Assembly: GCA_002309995.1 (NCBI GenBank)
Contig: DBYB01000061.1
Location: forward strand, 91,190 to 155,189
Source: Bacteroidales bacterium UBA1197
GTDB taxonomy: Bacteria; Bacteroidota; Bacteroidia; Bacteroidales; UBA932
Length of the DNA stretch: 64,000 nt
Reading direction: 5' to 3'
In this document: positions 44,433-51,814 of the stretch, piece by piece
Position numbering within the stretch: position 1 is the first letter of the stretch
Layout: each line of letters opens with the position of its first letter
Notes under the pieces: model-generated
What the model saw: the letters and a program-made list of their open reading frames with translations, nothing else
Databases searched by the model: none
Told to the model about the DNA's origin: nothing
Made by a program: the position numbers and the translations under genes

Positions 44433-44863
44433 TTTACTGCGGCCACGCTGCCGTTTATAGTCCACAAGGCAGTGGTGCCATTAAAGCTCCGCTGGCCATA
44501 TCCTACATAGGTGAAAGAAAGGGTATTGCCGGACAGCGTGGCCGTTCCGAACGTGTAATTGCAATAACCGTCGGCATAAGACTGCGGACAAGGGTTGAAC
44601 TGTATCGTGTTGCCACTCACAGTGCCGGTAGTGACCCACGTGCCGTTCATTTGTACCAAGTCGTCGGTTATCTTGGTCAGGGTGATGATGCCGGCCAGCG
44701 CAGAGGTGTAGGAACTGGTCCCCCACGACACGAAAGCGTGGTCCGTATAAGAATACGCCCCCACGAAGTCATCTGCCGTCAGTACCGCGTCCGGGTCCGG
44801 CAGCCTCTTCTCGCAGGCCGCCAAACACAAAACCGTCGATATGAGCAACAGAACCCTTTTCAC
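44429..44863 (-). CDS. Small lipoprotein, lipocalin-like beta protein
   Basis: 144 residues from GTG 44863; a TTG at 44872 lies inside the -7 box and is rejected. The lipobox is LAAC. The mature part has the alternating strands of lipocalin-like proteins (FVGAYSYTDHAFVSWG, IITLTKITDDLVQMNGTW, ATLSGNTLSFTYVGYG). Ligand unknown. Starts 6 bases after a perfect -7 box and overlaps the nitroreductase start. Confidence 0.6.
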   Translation of the reverse strand: MKRVLLLISTVLCLAACEKRLPDPDAVLTADDFVGAYSYTDHAFVSWGTSSYTSALAGIITLTKITDDLVQMNGTWVTTGTVSGNTIQFNPCPQSYADGYCNYTFGTATLSGNTLSFTYVGYGQRSFNGTTALWTINGSVAAVK

Positions 44864-44869
44864 CGATAG

Positions 44870-44877
44870 CAAAGTTA
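44870..44877 (-). promoter_or_regulatory. -7 box of the lipocalin-like/nitroreductase operon
   Basis: Minus-strand TAACTTTG, a perfect consensus, with six bases before the GTG start, so the transcript would have almost no leader. Confidence 0.55.
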
Positions 44878-44882
44878 AGAAT

Positions 44883-45416
44883 TTATTTGATGGCCTTTAT
44901 GTCTTTTGGCTCAAGGATTATTTGCTCATTCTGATAGAGGAATTCTTCTGGAATCCCACCAGGCAATAAGGAGTTGATTAATGACTCTGATTCGATATTA
45001 ATCAAAGAATCAAAAGAGGATTTACTATGAAGTGAGTCCCGGGTTGAAGAGTAAAGGATGTAGCTGAATGATTCTCCCGGTTTGATTCTTTTCATAAAAG
45101 AGAAACCTAATTCGGGTTTAAAGCTGCCTTCAAACACAACATTATCAAACATCAGGCTGGCAAAAGAGAAGTCGCCTTTAGGAGCAAACAGGTAACGCTT
45201 TAGCCAGACGCTGCTATCTTTAGAGTCCTTACCTTGATTGGAGTCCAGCCAGGTATAATAGCACTGAGAGGAGTTATTGGTGATGCGATACTCCTGAAGC
45301 ACTATTTCTTTTTCCGCTATATTATATGAAGTAGAGAGCCTCCTTAGCTCGACTGAATCCTGCGGGTGGAGCGGGATTAAGTTTAAATATAGAATAGCTA
45401 TGAACAGTGCTTTCAT
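44883..45416 (-). CDS. Exported protein of unknown function, A+T-rich
   Basis: 177 residues from ATG 45416 (a TTG codon precedes it). A short hydrophobic start (MKALFIAILYLNLIPLHPQ) looks like a signal peptide. The mature part has EYRITNNSSQCYYTWLDS and FSFMKRIKPGESFSYILY, a possible beta-sandwich. No family recognised. It is visibly richer in A+T than all neighbours, which suggests a foreign origin, and it lies next to repeat copy D. Confidence 0.55.
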   Translation of the reverse strand: MKALFIAILYLNLIPLHPQDSVELRRLSTSYNIAEKEIVLQEYRITNNSSQCYYTWLDSNQGKDSKDSSVWLKRYLFAPKGDFSFASLMFDNVVFEGSFKPELGFSFMKRIKPGESFSYILYSSTRDSLHSKSSFDSLINIESESLINSLLPGGIPEEFLYQNEQIILEPKDIKAIK

Positions 45417-45558
45417 CAATAATAGTGGTTTTGAGCGGTTCCGGAGCTGATTTCGGCTGGTTTAGCCAGTTCGTTATATGCAAAATTCAAGCCGCGTAAA
45501 GGGCCTGTTGCTCCTACCCCTGTTGCTCCTGCCCCAACGTGCCCCCGCCCCGCCCGCC

Positions 45559-45674
45559 TGTCACGAAATCCACCTGGAGCCTCTCTCGTTGATTTCGTGA
45601 CAGCACCCCCCCCGAAAACGGCCATTTCCGTGTCACGAGATACACAGGAGGGGCGTTTGATTGATTTCGTGACA
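45559..45674 (+). repeat. 116-bp double-hairpin repeat, copy D
   Basis: Same orientation as copy A. The outer arms are TGTCACG/CGTGACA, perfectly paired. The spacer and hairpin-2 loop are the most diverged of the five. It lies in the divergent region between the 45416 gene and the KDG operon, the only copy in such a position. Confidence 0.9.
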
Positions 45675-45770
45675 AGATAGGAGGCGGTGTCGAGACGCGA
45701 GGTGATTGTGAGAAGCTGAAAGTCACGTCAGAGTGTGTTTTGTGACAAAAGAAAGGTTTGCAAATTTGTG

Positions 45771-45788
45771 CAAACGTTTGTATATTTG
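45771..45788 (+). promoter_or_regulatory. Operator palindrome abutting the KDG-operon -7 box
   Basis: CAAACGTTTG (45771-45780) is a perfect palindrome with central CG, the hallmark of LacI-family operators. TATATTTG (45781-45788), a perfect -7 box, follows without a gap. Binding there would block the promoter; the LacI gene at 48917 in the same operon is the likely repressor. Confidence 0.6.
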
Positions 45789-45819
45789 CGGCGAAAAGAT
45801 ATCAACACAGTTCGCGAAT

Positions 45820-46623
45820 ATGACAAACATCTTCTCTCTCAAGGGCCGGAACGCCTGGGTTACGGGCGCCGCTTACGGCATCGGATTCGCCATTGCAAAA
45901 GCATTCGTGGAGGCCGGAGCCGACAATATCATCTTCAATACTTCCAACCAGGAGTCCATGGAAAAGGGCCTGGAGGCCTATAGGGCCGCCGGCATCACCA
46001 ATGTGCACGGCTATGTGTGCGACGTAACGGATGAGAAGGCCGTCGCCGCGCTGGTAGACCGCATCCATAAGGAAATCGGACAGATAGACATCCTGGTGAA
46101 CAACGCCGGCATCATCAAGCGCATCCCCATGCACGAGATGAAGAGGGAAGAGTTCCAGCGCGTTATCGACGTGGACCTGGTGGCGCCGTACATCTGCGCC
46201 GCTGCCGTTGTGCCCGAGATGATGGAGCGCCGCGAGGGCAAGATCATCAACATCTGCTCGATGATGAGCGAGCTCGGCCGAGAGACCGTGAGCGCCTACG
46301 CTGCCGCGAAGGGCGGCCTCAAGATGCTCACCCGCAACATTTGCTCCGAGTACGGCGAGTACAACATCCAGTGCAACGCCATCGGCCCCGGCTACATAGC
46401 CACGCCGCAGACGGCCCCCCTGCGCGAGCGCCAGCCCGACGGCAGCAGGCACCCGTTCGACAGCTTCATCTGCGCCAAGACTCCCGCCGGCCGCTGGCTC
46501 GACCCCGATGAGCTCGCAGGCCCCGCCGTCTTCCTGGCCTCGCACGCCTCCGACGCCGTCAACGGCCATATCCTTTACGTTGATGGCGGCATCCTCGCCT
46601 ATATCGGTAAACAGCCCAAATAA
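45820..46623 (+). CDS. kduD: KduD-like short-chain dehydrogenase
   Basis: 267 residues from ATG 45820; a longer frame starts before the promoter and is rejected. NAD-binding TGAAYGIG near residue 15, NNAG near 95 and the catalytic Tyr-Lys in SAYAAAKGG are the classical SDR motifs. The context (KduI, KdgK, KdgA) points to reduction of 2,5-diketo-3-deoxygluconate to KDG; the related gluconate 5-dehydrogenases differ little in sequence. First gene of the six-gene operon; its stop overlaps the next start (TAATG). Confidence 0.85.
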   Translation: MTNIFSLKGRNAWVTGAAYGIGFAIAKAFVEAGADNIIFNTSNQESMEKGLEAYRAAGITNVHGYVCDVTDEKAVAALVDRIHKEIGQIDILVNNAGIIKRIPMHEMKREEFQRVIDVDLVAPYICAAAVVPEMMERREGKIINICSMMSELGRETVSAYAAAKGGLKMLTRNICSEYGEYNIQCNAIGPGYIATPQTAPLRERQPDGSRHPFDSFICAKTPAGRWLDPDELAGPAVFLASHASDAVNGHILYVDGGILAYIGKQPK

Positions 46624-48032
46624 TGGAACAAGTATTCAGTTATATCATCGGCCTGGGAGCCGCAGTGATGATGCCCATACTCTTCTTTATCCTGGGAGTG
46701 TGCATCGGCATCAAGCCCGGCAAGGCCCTCAAGAGCGGCCTGCTGGTGGGCGTCGGATTCGTAGGCTTGAGCGTGGTGACTGCCCTGCTGACCTCGTCGC
46801 TGGGCGGCCCGCTGAAGCAGGTAACGGAGATTTACGGCCTTCAGCTGGGCATCTTCGATATGGGATGGCCCGCAGCGGCCTCCGTGGCGTACAACACCAC
46901 CGTCGGCGCGTTCATCATCCCGGTGTGCCTTGCAATCAACATCGTTCTGCTGCTAGTCAAGGCCACCAACACCATCAACATAGACCTATGGAACTACTGG
47001 CACTACGCATTCATCGGCGCCGTGGTTTATTTCGCCTGCGACAATATCTGGTGGGGCTTCTTCGCCGCTATCGTGTGCTTCGTCATCACCCTTGTGATGG
47101 CCGACCTTACGACCAAGAAGTTCCAGAGCTACTATAAGGACCTCGAAGGCATCTCCATCCCTCAGCCTTTCTGCCAGGGATTCGTTCCTTTCGCTGTCGG
47201 GCTCAACTGGTGTATGGACAAGATTCCCGGATTCAGCAAGCTGGACATCGATGCAGATGGAATGAAGAAGAAGTTCGGCCTTCTGGGCGAACCGCTATTC
47301 CTGGGTGTAATTGTTGGAATAATAATAGGTTGCCTGAGTTACCCCTCCTGGCCTGAGATAGTTGCCCACATCCCCGCCATCCTGGGTCTGGGAATCAAGA
47401 TGGGCGCCGTGATGGAGCTTATCCCGCGCATCACCGGCCTCTTCATCGAGGGCCTCAAGCCCATTGCCGAGGCCACCAAGGACCTCGTCTCCCGCAAGTT
47501 CAAGAACTCCGCAGGCATCAACATCGGTATGAGCCCGGCGCTGGTTATCGGCCATCCTACCACGCTGGTAGTCAGCCTCCTGCTCATTCCCGTAACGCTG
47601 GTGCTGGCCGTGCTCATGCCCGGCAACGAGTTCCTGCCGCTGGCATCGCTGGCCGGTATGTTCTACGTGTTCCCGGCCGTGCTGCCGGTCACCAAGGGTA
47701 ACGTCGTGAAGACCTTCATCATCGGCCTCGTTGCCCTCACCGTCGGCCTGTATTTCGTGACCGACCTCGCCCCCTGGTTCACCCAGGCCGCGCAGGACGT
47801 GTACGCCCGTACCGGGGACGCCGCCGTGGCCATTCCCGACGGCTTCCAGGGCGGCTCGCTGGATTTCGCGTCCAGCATCTTCTCCTGGGTCATTTTCCAT
47901 CTTGTCCACGACTTCAAGTGGATCGGAGCGGGCATCCTCGTCGCCGGCACCACCTTTATGGCCATCATCAACCGCCGCAGAATAATCAAAGCATCTTATG
48001 AAAAGAATATTGACGGCAGCACTGCTGCTTAG
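46623..48032 (+). CDS. EIIC-Gat-like permease without PTS partners
   Basis: 469 residues with about 10-12 membrane segments. It resembles the galactitol-type PTS membrane subunit (IIC, GatC): [57 protein letters not shown] and [19 protein letters not shown]. No IIA, IIB, HPr or EI gene lies nearby, while a sugar kinase (KdgK) does, so it probably acts as an ordinary carrier for unsaturated uronate or KDG. Its 3' end overlaps the kduI frame by 35 bases. Confidence 0.8.
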   Translation: MEQVFSYIIGLGAAVMMPILFFILGVCIGIKPGKALKSGLLVGVGFVGLSVVTALLTSSLGGPLKQVTEIYGLQLGIFDMGWPAAASVAYNTTVGAFIIPVCLAINIVLLLVKATNTINIDLWNYWHYAFIGAVVYFACDNIWWGFFAAIVCFVITLVMADLTTKKFQSYYKDLEGISIPQPFCQGFVPFAVGLNWCMDKIPGFSKLDIDADGMKKKFGLLGEPLFLGVIVGIIIGCLSYPSWPEIVAHIPAILGLGIKMGAVMELIPRITGLFIEGLKPIAEATKDLVSRKFKNSAGINIGMSPALVIGHPTTLVVSLLLIPVTLVLAVLMPGNEFLPLASLAGMFYVFPAVLPVTKGNVVKTFIIGLVALTVGLYFVTDLAPWFTQAAQDVYARTGDAAVAIPDGFQGGSLDFASSIFSWVIFHLVHDFKWIGAGILVAGTTFMAIINRRRIIKASYEKNIDGSTAA

Positions 48033-48915
48033 CACCATCGCAATGAGCGCACAAACCAAGTACACCATCCAGACCGCCTGCCATCCCGAGGATGTCAAGC
48101 ACTACGACACCGAGACCCTCCGCGCACGCTTTATGATGCCCGAGGTTATGGTTAACGACGAAATCCGTCTCACCTACTCCCTCTACGACCGTTTCATCTT
48201 CGGCGGCGCCGTGCCTGCCACAAAGCCACTGAAGCTCGAGGCCATCGACCCTCTCAAGGCCGATTACTTCCTTGAGCGCCGCGAGCTTGGAGTCATCAAC
48301 GTCGGCGGCGACGGAATCGTGACGGTTGACGGCAAGGATTACGTGCTGAAGTTCAAGGACGCCCTGTACGTCGGTCGCGGCTGCAAGGAGGTCGTCTTCA
48401 AGAGCAAGGACGCGAGCAAGCCCGCCCACTTCTACATCAACAGCGCCACCGCACACAAGTCCTACAAGACGCAGCTGATCACCATCGACGGCCGCAAGGG
48501 TTCCATCAAGGCCAACTCTTTCCCCGCAGGCAAGATGGAAGAAAGCAACGACCGCGTCATCAACCAGCTGATAGTCAACAACGTGCTGGAAGAGGGCCCC
48601 TGCCAGTTGCAGATGGGTCTCACCGAGCTCAAGCCCGGCAGCGTGTGGAACACCATGCCCGCGCATACCCACTCCCGCCGCATCGAAGCCTACTTCTATT
48701 TCAACGTGAGCGAGGGCAATATGATATGCCACTTCATGGGCGAGCCCCAGCAGGAGCGTATCGTCTGGCTGGCGAACGAGCAGGCCATAATGAGCCCCGA
48801 GTGGAGCATCCACGCCGCCGCCGGCACCTCCAACTACATGTTCATCTGGGGCATGGCGGGAGAGAACCTGAACTACGGCGACATGGACAAGATCGCCTAC
48901 ACCGAGATGCGGTAG
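47998..48915 (+). CDS. kduI: 5-keto-4-deoxyuronate isomerase with a signal-peptide-like N terminus
   Basis: 305 residues, about 25 more than usual. The core is a typical Kdu[40 protein letters not shown], then the metal site in [16 protein letters not shown] and [17 protein letters not shown]. It isomerises 5-keto-4-deoxyuronate to 2,5-diketo-3-deoxygluconate. The extra N terminus, [19 protein letters not shown], reads as a signal peptide, implying a periplasmic isomerase. The alternative ATG at 48043 ([10 protein letters not shown]) would give a normal cytoplasmic enzyme and leave a 10-base gap after the permease stop. Confidence 0.9.
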   Translation: MKRILTAALLLSTIAMSAQTKYTIQTACHPEDVKHYDTETLRARFMMPEVMVNDEIRLTYSLYDRFIFGGAVPATKPLKLEAIDPLKADYFLERRELGVINVGGDGIVTVDGKDYVLKFKDALYVGRGCKEVVFKSKDASKPAHFYINSATAHKSYKTQLITIDGRKGSIKANSFPAGKMEESNDRVINQLIVNNVLEEGPCQLQMGLTELKPGSVWNTMPAHTHSRRIEAYFYFNVSEGNMICHFMGEPQQERIVWLANEQAIMSPEWSIHAAAGTSNYMFIWGMAGENLNYGDMDKIAYTEMR

Positions 48916-48916
48916 G

Positions 48917-49897
48917 ATGACCACCATCACGGAAATAGCCGCCGCTCTGGGTATCAACCAGGCCACCGTGTCGCGAGCCCTCTCCGGAAGCCCCCGGGTG
49001 AAGGAGGAGACGCGCCGCGCCGTGGAACGGAAGGCCGCCGAACTGGGGTACGAGCGCAACGTCGTTGCCAGCAACCTCCGCAAGGGCCGTTCCGACATCG
49101 TAGGCATCGTGGTGCCCCGCATCCATCGGGAGTTCTTCTCCAACGTGATCGGAGGCGCCGAAGCGGTGCTGAACGAGGCCGGCTACAACGTACTCATCTG
49201 CCAGACGCACGAGCGCTTCGACGCTGAGCTGAAGGCCCTGCAGACGCTGCGGAACTACCGGGTGGCCGGGGTGCTGCTCTCGCACGCCATCGGTTCGGCC
49301 GACGGCTCCCACATCCTGCCGGCACTTGGCGGAATACCGCTGGTGCAATTCGACCGCGTGTTCAGCGAACTGCCGGGTTCCAAAATCGTCAGCAACAATT
49401 TCGACGGCGCCTACCTGGCAACGCGGCACCTGCTGGACCAGGGCTTCCGTCGCATCGGCACGCTGGCCGGATATATGAATTCCGAAGCATACGTGCAGAG
49501 GTTGGAGGGCTACCGGCAGGCGCTGCGTGATGCCGGGATGCAGCCGGGGCCGGAATATCCCGACACGATAGTGAGGGAGACCGGATACGAGGCGTGCAAG
49601 AAGGCCCTGGCGGCCGGTTGCGACGCCCTCTACAGCGCCGGCGATTTCTCCGCCCTGGGTGCGATTGACGCCCTTCGGGAGAATGGGGTTCAGCGATTCG
49701 GCATCGTGGGTACGGCCAACGAGAGTTTCACCGCGCTGATGTCGCCCAGTATGAGTTCCCTTGCCCTCAATCCCTACGAGATGGGTCGGCAGGCGGCGCT
49801 GGCGTTCCTCGGAGGAGCGCAGGACGGCGTCGTGGTGGTGCCGATGGAACTGAAAATAAGAGAATCATCAAACATTAACACAATATGGCAAAAGTAG
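48917..49897 (+). CDS. LacI-family regulator of the KDG operon
   Basis: 326 residues. HTH at about 3-45 (TEIAAALGINQATVSRALSG, then ELGYERN), followed by a sugar-binding domain (DIVGIVVPRIHREFFSNVI, LVQFDRV). It starts 1 base after the kduI stop and its end overlaps kdgK by 13 bases, so it is autoregulated with the operon. The CAAACGTTTG palindrome at the operon promoter is the likely operator. Confidence 0.9.
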   Translation: MTTITEIAAALGINQATVSRALSGSPRVKEETRRAVERKAAELGYERNVVASNLRKGRSDIVGIVVPRIHREFFSNVIGGAEAVLNEAGYNVLICQTHERFDAELKALQTLRNYRVAGVLLSHAIGSADGSHILPALGGIPLVQFDRVFSELPGSKIVSNNFDGAYLATRHLLDQGFRRIGTLAGYMNSEAYVQRLEGYRQALRDAGMQPGPEYPDTIVRETGYEACKKALAAGCDALYSAGDFSALGAIDALRENGVQRFGIVGTANESFTALMSPSMSSLALNPYEMGRQAALAFLGGAQDGVVVVPMELKIRESSNINTIWQK

Positions 49898-50922
49898 TTA
49901 CATTCGGCGAAGTGATGCTTCGCCTTTCGACGCCCGGGTACCTCAGGTTCAGCCAGGCGCATCAGTTCGACGCAACCTTCGGCGGCGGCGAGGCCAATGT
50001 GGCCGTCTCCCTGGCGAACTACGGCGTTGACGCACATTTCGTTACCCGTATGCCGCAGAACGACATTGCGGATATGTGCATCGCGGAGCTCAAGGGCTTC
50101 GGCGTGAATACCGACGGCATCGTGCGCGGCGGCGACCGCGTTGGCATCTATTACCTGGAGACGGGAGCCGTTGCCAGGGGTAGCAAGGTTATTTACGACC
50201 GCGCCAATTCAGCCATCGCTGAGATTAAGCCGGGTATGGTTGACTGGCGTTCCGTCCTGAAGGGCGCCGACTGGTTCCACTGGACCGGCATCACTCCGGC
50301 GCTCAGCCAGGGTGCCGCCGACGCGTGCCTGGAGGCCATCAAGGTCGCCAACGAGATGGGCGTTAAGGTCAGCTGCGACCTCAACTACCGCAAGAAACTC
50401 TGGAAGTACGGCAAGAGCGCATCAGAGGTGATGCCTGCTCTCGTTGAGGGCTGCGACCTCATTCTTGGCAACGAGGAAGACGCCGAGAAGGAATTCGGCA
50501 TCAAGCCCGAGGGCTTCGACGCAGAGAAGACAGGCGGCGAAATCGATCAGACCGCATTCGTGAGCGTGTGCCGCCAGCTTATGGAGAAGTTCCCGCGCTG
50601 CAAGAAGGTGGCGGTGACGCTCCGTGGCAGCATCAACGCCAACCACAACACCTGGGGCGGCGTGCTCTACGACGGCAAGACCCTCTGGCAGAGCCGCAGG
50701 TACGACATTACCCACATCGTCGATCGCGTGGGCGGCGGCGACTCCTTTATGGGTGGACTGCTCTACGGACTCCTGGCTTACGATACCGATCAGCAGGCGA
50801 TCGAGTTCGCTGCAGCGGCATCGTGCCTCAAGCACACCATCATTGGCGACTACAACAGGGTAAGCGTAACCGAAGTCGAAGGCCTCATGGCCGGCGGCGG
50901 CAGCGGCAGGGTTTCACGATAA
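49885..50922 (+). CDS. kdgK: 2-keto-3-deoxygluconate kinase
   Basis: 345 residues, PfkB family. Phosphorylates KDG to KDPG with ATP in the cytoplasm. Typical: VVTFGEVMLRLSTPGYLRF, the glycine-rich FGGGEANVAVSLANYG, SCDLNYRKKLW and the catalytic VGGGDSFMGGLLYG with its base Asp. Joins the Uxa and Kdu branches. A copy of the dispersed 27-bp repeat starts directly after its stop codon. Confidence 0.93.
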   Translation: MAKVVTFGEVMLRLSTPGYLRFSQAHQFDATFGGGEANVAVSLANYGVDAHFVTRMPQNDIADMCIAELKGFGVNTDGIVRGGDRVGIYYLETGAVARGSKVIYDRANSAIAEIKPGMVDWRSVLKGADWFHWTGITPALSQGAADACLEAIKVANEMGVKVSCDLNYRKKLWKYGKSASEVMPALVEGCDLILGNEEDAEKEFGIKPEGFDAEKTGGEIDQTAFVSVCRQLMEKFPRCKKVAVTLRGSINANHNTWGGVLYDGKTLWQSRRYDITHIVDRVGGGDSFMGGLLYGLLAYDTDQQAIEFAAAASCLKHTIIGDYNRVSVTEVEGLMAGGGSGRVSR

Positions 50923-50970
50923 TGTCATTCTGAGCGTAGCGAAGAATCTAATCAACGAAGCGAAGAATCT
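50923..50970 (-). repeat. 27-bp dispersed repeat, copy 3, with partial repeat
   Basis: TGTCATTCTGAGCGTAGCGA then AGAATCT (50923-50949), one difference from the 29196 copy, followed by a partial unit GAAGCGAAGAATCT (50957-50970). The repeat ends at the base before the kdgA ATG, so it forms the whole kdgK-kdgA spacer. Confidence 0.8.
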
Positions 50971-51633
50971 ATGGCAAAGTTCAATAAAATAGATACTATC
51001 AGTATCATTCGGAAGACCGGGATTGTTCCGGTGTTCTACAACAAGGACGTAGAGATTACGAAGAAGGTGGTAAAGGCCTGCTACGATGGTGGCATCCGCG
51101 CCTTTGAGTTCACCAACCGTGGCGACGGCGCTGCAAAGGTGTTCGAGGAGCTTATCGCCTTCGTGCGCGCTGAGTGCCCCGAGATGGCACTCGGCGCCGG
51201 CACTATGCTGGACGCACCTACCGCGGCTCAGTATATCCAGATGGGCGCCGACTTCCTCGTGTCGCCCTGCCTGGTGCCTGAGATTGCCCCCCTGGCGAAC
51301 AAGCGCGGCGTGCCCTACAGCCCCGGCTGCGGCAGCGTCAGCGAAATGGTTCGTGGAATGGAGCTCGGCTGCGACCTGGTGAAGGTCTTCCCTGCAGGCA
51401 ACGTTGGCGGCCCGTCGTTCGTCAAGAACGTGCTCGGCCCTCTGCCTTGGGCGATGATTATGTGCACCGGAGCCGTGGAACCCACTGAGGAGAACCTCAC
51501 CGCCTGGGCAAAGAGCGGCGTCACCGCCGTCGGCATGGGCTCAAAGCTCTTCCCCAAGGAAGTCATCGCCGCCGGCGACTGGTCTGCCATCTCCGCCCTC
51601 TGCGAGAAATCCCTCGCCTGGTTCCGCAAGTAG
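50971..51633 (+). CDS. kdgA: KDPG aldolase
   Basis: 220 residues. Cleaves 2-keto-3-deoxy-6-phosphogluconate to pyruvate and glyceraldehyde 3-phosphate, the last step of the pathway. IVPVFYNKD, AFEFTNRGDGAAKVFEEL, LGAGTMLDAPTAAQYIQMGA and LVKVFPAGNVGG with the Schiff-base Lys are the class I aldolase (Eda) signatures. Last gene of the operon, followed by repeat copy E. Confidence 0.93.
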   Translation: MAKFNKIDTISIIRKTGIVPVFYNKDVEITKKVVKACYDGGIRAFEFTNRGDGAAKVFEELIAFVRAECPEMALGAGTMLDAPTAAQYIQMGADFLVSPCLVPEIAPLANKRGVPYSPGCGSVSEMVRGMELGCDLVKVFPAGNVGGPSFVKNVLGPLPWAMIMCTGAVEPTEENLTAWAKSGVTAVGMGSKLFPKEVIAAGDWSAISALCEKSLAWFRK

Positions 51634-51676
51634 CGCCTGGCTTTTGGCTCCTCATTCCGGGCTTGACCACCATCGT

Positions 51677-51792
51677 TGCCACGAAATCCACCTGAAACCT
51701 CTCTGGTGTATTTCGTGACACCAAAACCCACGAAAGCGGCCCTTTCCGTGTCACGAAGTACACAGGACGGGCCGCTGATGGATTTCGTGGCA
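51677..51792 (+). repeat. 116-bp double-hairpin repeat, copy E
   Basis: Same orientation as copy A, outer arms TGCCACG/CGTGGCA perfectly paired. The left inner arm is slightly degraded. Half of the ATTCCGGGCTTGACC hairpin lies just before it (51654-51668), so this copy keeps a truncated form of the A/B flank. Between convergent genes. Confidence 0.9.
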
Positions 51793-51814
51793 TAAGGGCG
51801 CGCAGGAGCCGGAA

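Noticed and set aside
35645..51792. 116-bp repeats as terminators or riboswitches
   Set aside because: They occur in convergent, co-directional and divergent spacers and in both orientations, with no constant relation to any gene start.
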